This document shows positions 1 through 11,500 of a stretch of 64,000 nt of DNA, piece by piece. Location: the NCBI RefSeq assembly GCF_037176765.1, contig NC_090022.1, forward strand, positions 86,625,891 through 86,689,890, given 5' to 3'. The translations under genes and the position numbers were made by a program. Every line of letters starts with the position of its first letter. Positions within the stretch are counted from its first letter, which is position 1. The DNA comes from Anolis sagrei (lineage: Eukaryota > Chordata > Lepidosauria > Squamata > Anolidae). The notes below the pieces were generated by a model. That model was not told the origin of the DNA. It was given only the letters and a program-made list of their open reading frames with translations, and made no database searches.

Positions 1-539
1 TGAGCTTAATCAGAATTGTGTGAATGCCGAAGTGTGTCTGTTATAGGAGTGTGAATCGCATTGGCAATTCAGAAAGAGGAAAGTCTGAAGAACTTAAGGA
101 GATTTATACAAGGGGATACATCACTTGATGCAATACACAGTGTTACTCCAACGTTGTGGTATATTCTCTGTGTTTAAGTGTCTGCCTCCTTAGCCATGCA
201 CCTGGAAAGTGGAGAGTAGAAATATTCATTTTTACTAATTCTTCAATAATTTATTGTAATTTTTAAAATAAATATTCATGTGATTTTTCATTGTTTGTCT
301 GATCAATCACGTATGTATTCAATAAATGAACAGAATCGCACATAACCAAAATTTTGGCTTTGTTTTTTCTTCACCATTTTAAAGTAGCTGCACTACTCTT
401 TGACAGTTTCCCATTTTTCACATACATGGCAGTCTAGAGCACTATTTGAAAGAAGCAGGTATGTGATTGGGGCTTAATTACAGTGAGCTTAGTACTTCTC
501 TTTTGAATGTAATTATTCATTAAAGAGCTAGGGATGCTA
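1..539. other. Unassigned AT-rich sequence
   Basis: No gene or recognised repeat seen. Confidence 0.5.
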
Positions 540-897
540 GGTCTGCAGAAAAGAAGATTGAAAGGAGACATGATAGCAACACATAGATATTTGAAAGGCT
601 GTCGTAAGGAAAAGGGAGCAGGCCTGTTTTCTGCTGCCCTGGAGACTAGGACTCGGAGCAGTGGGTTCAAATGGCTGGAAAGGAGATTCCACCTGAACTT
701 TAGGAAGAACTTCCTGACCATGCGAGCTGTTCAACAGTGGAACTCTCTACCTCAGAGTGTGGTAGAAGTTCCTTCCTTGGAGTCTTTTTAAGTAGAAGCT
801 GGATGATCATCTGTTGGGAATGCTTTGATTATGCTTTCCCTGCATAGCAGGGGGTTGGACCGGATGGCCCATGTGGTCTCTTCCAATTCTATAATAC
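540..897 (+). mobile_element. CR1 LINE 3' end
   Basis: Matches the CR1 3' region: GGAGATTCCACCTGAACTTT, then GTTCAACAGTGGAACTCT, then the GGGGGTTGGACCGGATGG block. 5'-truncated, as most CR1 copies are. Confidence 0.85.
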
Positions 898-965
898 AAT
901 CTCTGGTACTTTTAAGCAGTCTCATGCTTTCACATGTCATACACATAATTCCTGTTCACCTAGAG

Positions 966-1326
966 CAGGGGTCCTCAAACTAAGGCCCGGGGGCCGGCTA
1001 TGGCCCTCTAAGGTCATTTAACCAGCCCTCACTCAGGGTCAACCTAAGTCTGAAAGACTTGAAAGCACACAACAACAACAATCCTATCTCACCAGCCAAA
1101 AGCAGGCCAACACTTCCCATTGAAATACCAATAAGTTTATTGTTAAAATTGTTCTTTATTTTAATTATTGTATTGTTTTAAAGGGTTTTTTTTTTTTTGC
1201 ACTACAAATAAGATATGTGCAGTGTGCATAGGAATTCATTCATTTTTTTCCAAATTATAATCCGGCCTTCCAACAGCTTGAGGGACTGTGACTTGGCCCT
1301 CTATTTAAAAAGTTTGAGGACCCCTG
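966..1326 (+). mobile_element. Nonautonomous hAT (Charlie-like) element, copy 1
   Basis: Terminal inverted repeats CAGGGGTCCTCAAACT and AGTTTGAGGACCCCTG, flanked by a perfect 8-bp duplication ACCTAGAG (958-965 and 1327-1334). A second copy is at 5952. Confidence 0.88.
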
Positions 1327-1509
1327 ACCTAGAGTATCACTTCCCTCATTTCCCATAGCATTTGCAAATGTCAGTTTTCTCTCCAACTAGAATGTATAGG
1401 GCAGCATAACTTCCTTTTTTCAAAACTTAATAAAACCCATTGTATTAATCAGACAATTTAATATACATTTTTATAATGTAGGCGCATACCTAAAGTTTTG
1501 TTTTACATA

Positions 1510-1935
1510 GTTTTGAAGATCAAATTAGGTAGGTGACATCCCCCATTCTCCATTCTCCATACACTGAGTAAACCAATTTCTGGCGTTCATCATGACTCTT
1601 GCCAGCATAGCAGGCGTTAGGTTGGCAGTTTCTTCCTGCATGTTGGTCTTCAAATCTTGTAGGGTCCTTGGACAGTTCACATAAACACAGGATTTCAAAA
1701 AATCCCATAGAAAAAAATCACAAGGGGCCAAATCTGGAGAGCGGCCCGGCCACTCCAAATCCGCTCGAAAAGTAGGCCTCAAGGGCAAAAGCATGTTCCA
1801 ATGCATGACGACAACTGAACTGTGTCAGGATAAAACTTTATACTCCTGCCTCTTGAACGAGACCACTAGCACTCTATGTCTTCAACCAACTGAATGGCGC
1901 GCATTTTAAAAAAGGAATTTATGCTGCTTCACCCT
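1510..1935 (-). pseudogene. Tc1/mariner-like transposase fragment
   Basis: The minus strand encodes WPGRSPDLAPCDFFLWDFLK followed by a VY..CPRTLQDLK segment, typical of the C-terminal catalytic part of IS630/Tc1/mariner-type transposases. Only about 93 codons are open and no N-terminal DNA-binding part is seen, so it is a dead fragment. The right edge CACCCTGTATGTT may be a terminus. Confidence 0.6.
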
Positions 1936-1944
1936 GTATGTTAT

Positions 1945-1961
1945 CCCCCCCCCCCCCCCCC
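1945..1961. repeat. Poly-C tract
   Basis: 17 consecutive C bases next to the transposase-like terminus. Length is prone to sequencing error. Confidence 0.9.
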
Positions 1962-2429
1962 ACATCTTTGGAAAACTGGATGATTTCAGATGCAGTCTTG
2001 ACAGAAGACCACTGGATCCTTTATAGCAGGAGGTATCAACCATTTGTGGTGTATTTTTTTCTTATTTTCTTCTTTTAATGTCCATAAGTGATTAAAGTAT
2101 GTATTGCCTAGAGTTACCAGGGTTCCCTATTTGAGCTTTACAAAGTTTGTCCTTAATAAGGAATGTGGGTGTTCGTAACTATAAGGGAAACCCATTATTT
2201 GAGGGTTGGGGAGCTTTTCACATAGACTGCACAAAATGGGGGTGTGGCCCTTTCATAAGGGCAGAAAGGTGTGCATCATGTATGTGGACAATATCCCAAT
2301 ATACTTTCCTTTGGTATTTAGGGAGAACACAAATTTGTTAGAGGGACTTCCTGATCATTAACTTTGTAGGCTGTAAAAAGGAGGGAAGGAGGGGAATGAG
2401 TGTAGCAGCATATTTAAGACTAGATATTA

Positions 2430-2840
2430 TTATTAGAAACACAACAAGATGAGTCCACAGCAGACAAGATCACTCTGCTGGCTGTTGCATTGGATCACAC
2501 ATCAGACACTTCCCAAGTGTCTGGGACTGTATGATGTATCAGCGAATGATGCATGCAGATCCCAGTAAGGTGGCCTTCTGCAGCTGGCAGATGGTAATTT
2601 TGTCAGCGCCGATTGTGTTTAAGTGCAGGCCAAAGTCTAGGCACTTCACCCAGTGTGCCGATCACCACTGGGACCACCTTTACTGGCTTGTGCCAGAGTC
2701 TCTGCAGTTCAATTCACATCGTGTCAGCTTTTCCAGTTGTTTCTCTACAATCCTGCTGTCACCTGGGATTGCGACATTGACAATCCATACTTTGTTTTTT
2801 AACACGATTGTGAGGTCAGGAGCATTATTATTATTTGCAT
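2430..2840 (-). mobile_element. LINE ORF 3' fragment, copy 1 (family uncertain)
   Basis: The same segment recurs at 10625 and 36535. The coding sense resembles VPVVIGALGAVPKDLG..DKI followed by a QLQKATLLGSAR-like block, a widespread vertebrate LINE C-terminus (R4/Dong or L2 group). Broken frames. Confidence 0.6.
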
Positions 2841-3059
2841 GATATAAACCCACTTCTTCAGATGCTGTTATGAATCAGCTAATATATACATCTATGCCAT
2901 ACACCTGCTTTGCGAACTTGGCAATATTGCAAACATTGTCATAAACCAGGCCCTCTCAACATCAAAGCCCTTCTTGAAGCCTTGCCAGAATGAAAATCTT
3001 CTGCACAGGACGTGTAATGATTGTGTGGAGAAGAAAACATCTCAGACAGCGGCGTGCGT

Positions 3060-3202
3060 CTTAGCCAATAGAAGGGGCCCTGGTTGTTGACGTCACAAGA
3101 GCGGGCGGGGGGAAAGAGCCAATGGAAACGCTGGTTGGCCTCTTCCCGCCCACTGTCCCCCGGAAGAGCGATTCAAGCCCAGTGGCGGGCGCTTCCTCCG
3201 AG
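3060..3202 (+). promoter_or_regulatory. MRNIP: MRNIP promoter/5' leader
   Basis: GC-rich, CpG-containing stretch directly before the ATG with two CCAAT boxes (around 3064 and 3117) and no TATA box. This is typical of a housekeeping promoter. The transcription start is not defined from sequence. Confidence 0.6.
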
Positions 3203-3262
3203 ATGGCCCAGCAGTTCCAGGTCCTGCGGTGCTGCTTCTGCCGCATCTTCCAAGTCCAGCAG
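3203..3262 (+). CDS. MRNIP: MRNIP coding exon 1
   Basis: ATG in a GC-rich promoter region, 20 codons (MAQQFQVLRCCFCRIFQVQQ), donor GTGAGG directly after, phase 0. It holds the first half of the Cys cluster. Confidence 0.95.
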
Positions 3263-3508
3263 GTGAGGAGGCGGAGGCCCCGCCCTCTGGCTTGTGGGGC
3301 ATCCGGGCAAGGGATGCAGCAGGGAAGCACTTGGACTTCCAGGGCTCAAGGCTATGGAACCACGGGAGATGCAGTTTTACAAGGCCTTTAGCCGGCTCTG
3401 CCCAAGAGGCCTGGTGCCTCACCCAACTACAACTCCCAGGATTCCAAAAATGGCCCCAGGGGGTTTGATGTTTTTATATTGTAACAGGGGACTGGTTATT
3501 ATTGGTTG

Positions 3509-3544
<36 letters not shown>

Positions 3545-6500
3545 GTGTATTTACTTGCTGCCTTTCCTCCACAGAGAGATCCAAGGTGGCTTTCAAAACT
3601 ATTTTAAATTAGTGGGTTGCTGTGAGTTTTTCAGGGCCGTGTGGCCTTGTTCCAGTAGCTGCCTTGCGTCCCCTCCAGGGTTGAGAAAGGCCAGGTAGAA
3701 ATGTCACAAATAAACAAATAATCTATATAAATAGATTAACATAACTCAAAAACCACTATCAGGCCAATGAGTGACTATCTATATAAATAAACATGTAATG
3801 TTCTTTTGTGGGATTAACATAACTCAAAAACCACTGAGTGAATTGCCACCAAATTTGGCCATAAAACACCTACTAACCCAAGGAGTAACCATCACTCAAA
3901 AAATAGACCTTGACATTTGGGAGTTGTAGTTGCTGGGATTTATAGTTAACCTACAATCAAAGAGCATTCTGAACTCCACCAATGATGGAATTGAACCAAA
4001 TGTGGCACACAGAATTCCTATGACCAACAGAAAATACTAGAAGGGTTTGGTGGGCGTTGACATTGAGTTTGGGAGTTGTAGTACACCTACACCCAGAGAG
4101 CACTGTGGACTCAAACAATGATGGATCTGGACCAAACTTGGCACTTGGGGGAAATAGACCTTGACATTTGGGAGTTGTAGTTACTGGGATTTATAGTTCA
4201 TCTACAATCAAAGAGCATTCTGAACCCCACCAATGATAGAATTGGAGCAAACTTCCCACACAAAACTCCCTATGACAAATAGAAAATACTTAAGGCCATT
4301 CAGTCCAACTCCCTTCACCAGAACAAGAAAATGTAATCAAATACAGTTTACCCACAAACACAAAGAAATTACACATATTCTCATTACTTTCTCATTACTT
4401 TATTTTCCAGATCACCAGACTGGGCCACAGCAACGCATGGTAGGGGACAGCTAGTCACTCATAAAAACACTGGAAAACACAGCGGAAGGGACTTAAAAAG
4501 CCAAAACATAAAATACATTACAACACATGCACAAAGCCACATATATACACAAACACACACATACACAAATATACACACACAAAACACATATACACAGACT
4601 GGGCCACAGCAATGTGTGGCAGGGGGCAGCTAGTAATAAATAATATAATGTAGGCAAGAGAGTCTTTTAGGAGGATATTTCATTTTTTTTTCTAACCTGC
4701 ATTTTTAAAATGCTTTTCATACAGCTGTATGTGGTCCTTATTCTACATTTTTATTGTGAATATTTTAAAATAAATAAACCTCTGAGGATGCCTGCCATGG
4801 ATGCAGGCGAAACGTCAGGAGAGAATGTGGCAAAAGTATGATAGCTGGGACCCTATGCTGGTTGGTCAGAATTCATGAAGGGAAGACATGCATGAGACAG
4901 CGCAGCGAGTGAGAGACGCAGCTGTGAGGGAGGGAGGAGGAGGGGGTCTACGGCTCACACGTCCTGCCCTCCCAAAGCCCCGGCTTCTCCACTGTCTGGG
5001 GAAAGCAGAAGAAGAAGGAAGGGGGGTGGGAATCCGATTTCTGCCGCTCTGTTTGCAGTAGGGCCTTGTAAAAACCTTCCCTGGCTGCCAGCACACTTTC
5101 CACCCTTCGAAGAAAGAACCCCCAGCAGCTGGGAACAGTCCAAGCGGACTTCCCTTCATTAATTCTGATGCACGTTACACAACCAGCATATAGTTGTTTG
5201 GGTCCCAGCTATCATACTTTTGCCGGGAATGCTACTAGAACATAGCCATACAGAAAACTCACAACAACCCAGCGATTCTGGCCATGAAGGCCTTTGACAA
5301 TACATTGAATTACTGCCTGTTTGTAAGACCTCTGTGAGTCCCCTTTGGGATGAGAAGGGTGGGATATAAATTTAGTAAATAAATAAATTATAGAACAATC
5401 TGAATGCATTAAAATAGAAATGTAATATTGTTTAAAAATAACTAAAACTTGTCATTAAAATATTAAAATTCAACCAGTCCTATGCACCCACAGATTCAAC
5501 CAGCCACAGCTTGAAAAAAAACCTCCCCCCTCCAAAAAAAGGTTACTAAAAAGCAAACCTTGTTTTTGCCATTTTATATAAGCAACATCACTTTCCTATA
5601 TTGCTGTAGAACAGGCTGGTAGGCTGTTAAGAATTGTGGAAGTTAAAGTCCAAAACACCTAGAGGACCAAAGTTTGCCCATGCCTGTTTTACAGGCTTAT
5701 GGGTGATGTAGTTTGAAATGTCACTTTTCTAAGCTTGGTGTTGTCACAGAGCATAGATAGCATGTCTGTTACTGAATAACTTAAACTGGCAGCCCTGTAA
5801 TGTTTGAGATGAGTACCAAGGTCTAAAGTCCTGCCACTGTTTATTCTGGAAGTGAAACACCGGGGATTGGCTTTACTGTCTCTTGACACGTTAATGCTGC
5901 CCAGAGGAAATATATCTAACATTGCCTGCCTCCAAAATCATCATTTTAGACCAGGGGTCCTCAAACTAAGGCCCGGGGGCTGAATACGGCCCCCCAAGGC
6001 CATTTACCTGGCCCTCGCTCAGAGTCAACCTTAGTCTGAAACGACTTGAAAGCACACAACAACAACAACAACAACAATCACAATCCTATCTCATCAGCCA
6101 AAAGCAGGCCCACACTTCCCATTGGAATACTAATAAGTTTATATTTGTGAAAATTGTTCTCCATTTTAATTATTGTATTGTTTTTAAGTGTTTTTTGCAC
6201 TACAAATAAGATATGTGCAGTGTGCATAGGAATTCGTTCATGTTTTTTCAAATTATAATTCGGCCCTCTAACAGTTTGAGGGTCTGTGACTGGCCCTCTG
6301 TTTAAAAAGTTCGAGGACCCCAGTTTTAGACCATGAAGAAGCAGGGGAATTCCTGACAAGAAACAATCAGGGCCAGCTAACACCTCACAACAAAGAATTC
6401 TCCCAGGCAGGAAGCAGCCAGGCTTTGAAGCTGCAAGACTATTCAATACTAATCAAGCTGGCCAATTACAACCTGGACACTTGCCTCAAGCAGACAAGAG

Positions 6501-8169
6501 TTCTTTCTCCCACCCTGGACATTCCACAGATACATAAAAACCTAGTTTCCAACAGACCCCTTAACCTCTGAGGATGCCCGCCATAGATGTGGGTGAAACA
6601 TCAGGAGAGAATGCTTCTAGAACATGGCCAGACAGCCCAGAAAACTCACAGTACTATTCTTTTGTATTCATTTGAATATTGTCAAATCGTGTGCCCAGTG
6701 GTAAGACAATTTTTCTATGTTCACCTTGGAAATGGGTAAATCCTTAACAACACCAGCACGGACTGTGACTGTTTGACCGGCCATGTGGTCTGGACTATGT
6801 AGATAATCATGTCTGTGATTCTTTCTTAGGTCAAAAAGAGCAAAAAATGGAATTGCAAAGTATGTAATGAAAAGCAGTCAATTCTAAAGGTAGGTACTTG
6901 GCTTATGTGGGGTTACACTGTTATGAGTGACAAGTGTTTCTAATTGTACATTATCATTCTCAAGTTTGAATCTGTGGTGGAGAATTTTCTCTTTTCCTTA
7001 ACCTGCAGAACAAACTGTAATCCTAATATATGGAAAAGTGTGTTTTGAAAAAACAGTGGAGCATTTCTTGGGCAAGGAGCAATACATATTTAATAACAGA
7101 GTTAGTAATAATCACAAAGCTTATAGTCTACATGGAAGGTTAATACAATACAACTGAAACAATTATAACAATTATTATACTGACTATTAAACAATATAAG
7201 CAGAGCACCTGATGAACCAACCTGGACACAACATATTATTTGAGAACACAGAAATGTTGGACCACTCCAACAACCACCATGTCAGACTACACAGAGAAGC
7301 CATTGAAATCCACAAGCATGTGGACAATTTCATCAGAAAGGAGGAAACCATGAAAATGAACAAAATTTGGCTACCAGTATTAAAAAAAACTCTAAAATTA
7401 GAACAGCACAACAACAGAGAGGAAAGAAACAAGGACATCTAATCACCTCTCAACAAAAGATTGCTCCAGGCACTGCCGCAATCAAATGCTAATCAAGGTA
7501 GTCAGTTGAAACATTCACACCTAACTCCAACAGACAAGAGTCCTTTGTCCCACCCTGGTCATTCCACTGATATATAAACCCCTTTTTCCTAGTTCCAACA
7601 GACCTCACTACCTCTGAGGATGTTTGCCATAGATGCAGGCGAAACGTCAGGAGAGAATGCCTCTAGAACATGGCCATATAGCCCGAAAAAACCTACAACA
7701 ACCCAATATAAAGGGGTCCTACAGGTTGAGCATCCCTTATCCAAATGATGTGGGACCGGTAGTGTTCCATATTTTGGATGTGGTTTGTGTATTTTTTTTT
7801 GTCTTTTTGCATTTTGAAATACTTGCATATACATAATGAAATATCAAGATGGGACCCAGGTCTAAACACAAAAGCCTGAAGACAACTTTATACACAGTGT
7901 TTTAATACTTTTGTGCTTGAAACAAAAGTTTGTGCACATCGAACCATCAGACAGCAAATTGTCACTATCTCAGCCACTCTTGTAGACAACTTTGGATTTC
8001 AGAATTCCAGATAAGGGATACTCAACCTTTGTTAAACATATTTCTATAGAAACATAGTGATTATTATTAATATATGCCAGTAACTGCATAATAGTCTGTC
8101 CGAATATGAAGTGCTTTATACTGCAAATGTACTCCTTAAAGGCAAACTCTGGTTACATTGAGAATAGAC

Positions 8170-8215
<46 letters not shown>

Positions 8216-8530
8216 GAGCTTAAAATAACTAGATGCATCTATTCCTGACCTTCAGGAAAAGGCTAAAGTCCTGAATGTGGGGTCAAGCATTCAGTCAGTA
8301 ACCCACTAAAGAATACAATTTGGAATGGCCACAAATTATGATTTTGAATAACGTGATTTTAATAAGTGTTTTAAAGTTTGATATGTTTTTAATGACTGTT
8401 TTAATGTGCTGGTATATGCTTATTTCATTATGTATGTATGTCTACTATGTATGTATGAATCATTGCCTACATACATAAGCCGCCTTGAGTCCCCTACGGG
8501 GTTGAGAAAGGCAGGGTATAAATACAGTAA

Positions 8531-8594
<64 letters not shown>

Positions 8595-11500
8595 AATGCT
8601 TACATTGGGATTGAATAGAATCCTATGATCCTGAAAAAATATCCATAACAAATGTCTGCTTCGATACGAGTATACTTCTGGTTCTGTTTACGAAAATAAG
8701 GATCAAAGAACTACAGGGAAATCAAACTTTTTCATGCAAGGGTGGAATTGTTGGCCTAGCCCACATAGCTGATGGTCCTGAACTTTGGGAGTTGCAGTCC
8801 ACTTACTTCTGGAGGGACGTATGATTCCCACAGTGTTTTAATGAAGTCTCCACTTCAGGTTTTTGGCCAGGGCTCTGGATCTGATTGCAGGCGCCATGTG
8901 CAAAAGCTAAACTTGCTGCAAGGAGAGAATCAGCAGGCAGCCATGAACATGCCCAGGTATGGTTTTGACTGCTTAGTTATTTCTTTGTTTTTGCATATAT
9001 TTCCATTGTAGTGTAATTTATAATGCATTTTAATAAATAATGTGCATCCATTCTACAATTACCATTGTCAAACTGTAAAAGAAATTAGACTGATGTTTAC
9101 ATTATTTTCAGTTTAAAGTGGCAAAATTTGTTTAGATTTTAAAGAGGCCAGCCATAGGTGCAAGTGAAACATCAGGAGAGAACTCTACTAGAACATGGCC
9201 ATACAGCCCGAATAACTCACAGCAACATTGTCCAGATTCTTTGCAAGTACATCTAAGAAGCAGAAACTGACACAGAGATTGTGTTTGGTTTCTGTGGAGA
9301 GGTACATCTGCCAAAAGAGGTCTCCTTTACAGTAGGATTAAAACTGTCAGACATCGTCGTGTTTAAGCTCTGACAAACCCCTTTTTGTGATGAGAAGGTG
9401 GGAACTTTGATATCTATCAGGATTTAGGCACTCCACTTTAACATGCATGTTTTCATTATCTAAATCAATGTCCCCTTTCACCTTAAAATCATGAGATATG
9501 TTTTTCAAATGTTGTCCATGTATGAGAGTGTGTATGTGGGTGTCTTCCTTTTTCTTGTTTACACTCGTCAACCCTCCATATTCTTCACTTTGGAATGTAT
9601 TAATTGATTATATTACATGCCCATCTTTGTGAAGTCCTTCAATTGTGCAGTAGGGGATTGGAAACCCACTAGTTAAAAACCCCTTTCAGCAGCAACTCAG
9701 ATTAATGCCTGAGGCCTTTTCCACACAACTGTAAAGAATCCACATTGAACTGGATTATATGGCAGTGTGGACTCAGATAACCCAATTCAAAGCAGATATT
9801 GTGGATTAGCTGCCTTGATATTCTGGGTTATATGGCTGTGTGGAAGGGCCCTGAGTTGTGTCTGAAATGACAACATTTGTCTTTTAATGTATGCGCAATG
9901 CCAAACTTTAAGTAAGTTAATGTATTTTTAGAGATATAGAAGAACCAACAGAAATGAGTGATGAGAACACAGCTAACTTCAGAGAAGAATTGGGCCAGCA
10001 GGTAAACCCCTTATTGCATCTAGAACATCGCAAGAATCAACATTTAAGAATAATCCCATTGTAAATCGTGCTATCAGGAAAAGGGCATGAAGACAGCTTG
10101 GTTGATGGTAGACGACAGCTCAATTATTCTTAAAAAAATTGACCAAGAGGCTGCATAGGAACTGAGTGAGCATGTTGTATGTGGGTAATCAATGCATATG
10201 CATTTGTTTGGGAAAGAATCTTGAATGCTCTCACAAGCAACTGCTTGTGAAATAATGTTTTGGGCCTGGTCCTGCTTGTAAGCTGCCCTGAGTCTCTTCC
10301 GGAAGTTGGTGGCGGGGTATAAAAATGAAGTTGTTGTTGTTGTTGTTGTTGTTAAATGTTATTCATAAGGGATTTTTTTTTCATCTGAGATTGCAGGGTA
10401 TGTATTAGCATGAGAACAGATATTTTAAAGCAACAGAATAATTATTCTGAAGTTTGAAAAGCATCTGAGACATTCTGTGACTCTGCAGGAGGAAGAGACA
10501 GAGACAACCAGCCGTTGGACTAAATATCTGGATAAAAGGTGTGAGGAGCAAGAGGAGGAAGTGCTGCAAACAGAGGAAGAGGCCTGTATGGTGAGAAATA
10601 CAAGGTGACACACCCTGCGCCACTTGCTATAATTATTACATAGCAACAAATAATGCCAGTAAAGGTGGTCCCAGTGATGATCAGCACACTAGGTGCAGTG
10701 CCTAAAGACCTTGGCCTGCACTTAAACACAATTGATGCTGACAAAATTACCATCTGTCAGCTGTAAAAGGCTACCCTACTCAGATCTGAACGCATTATTC
10801 GCCAATATATCGCACAGTCCTAGACACTTGGGAAGTGTCCGACGTATGATCCAATACACCAGCCAGCATAGTGATCTTGTTTGCTGTGTACTAATCTTGT
10901 TGTGTTTATTATAATAACAACAACGACAATAAATCTTTATACCCCGCTTTTCTCCCTCACAGAGCCCAGAGCAGCTTACAAAAACTTAAAAACATACAAA
11001 CAACCGACCAAATACATCAATATTAAATATGAATATCATAAAATAAACAATTTAAAAACCTAAGTAAAATATACAGTCACATTTGTGAGTTGCATCAGGT
11101 TATATTGCACTCTGTTCCCTTTGTGCCCTTTTTAGTGATTATTTGTGAAATGGTAGTATCCTGAAAGAATAGGGGGATCATCTCAGTGGTTCTCAACCTG
11201 TGAGTCCCCAAGTGTTTTGGCCTACAACTCCCAGAAATCTCAGCCAGTTTACCAGCTGTTAGGATTTCTGGGAGTTGAAGGCCAAAATATTTGGGGACTC
11301 ACAAGTTGAGAACCACTGAGCCAAGTTATTGTTTTGTGTCCATGGCAGTCTGGTTGAATTTCATTATCTGTGATGTTTGCTGTACCTCCTAGGAAACGTA
11401 AGAAAACTGACTTGTACACAACTGCTGGCCAGAGACATGAGAAAAAGAATATGTCAGGATTTGCAGACAATGTTGAATGGTTTCAGGAGGTATGGTGTGC

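Noticed and set aside
434-791. Short frames at the left edge
   Set aside because: They lie in a CR1 3' untranslated region and overlap on both strands.
10489-10590. Alternative donor for MRNIP exon 5 at 10591
   Set aside because: It would bring a stop codon two codons into exon 6; the donor at 10605 keeps the conserved KRK stretch in frame.
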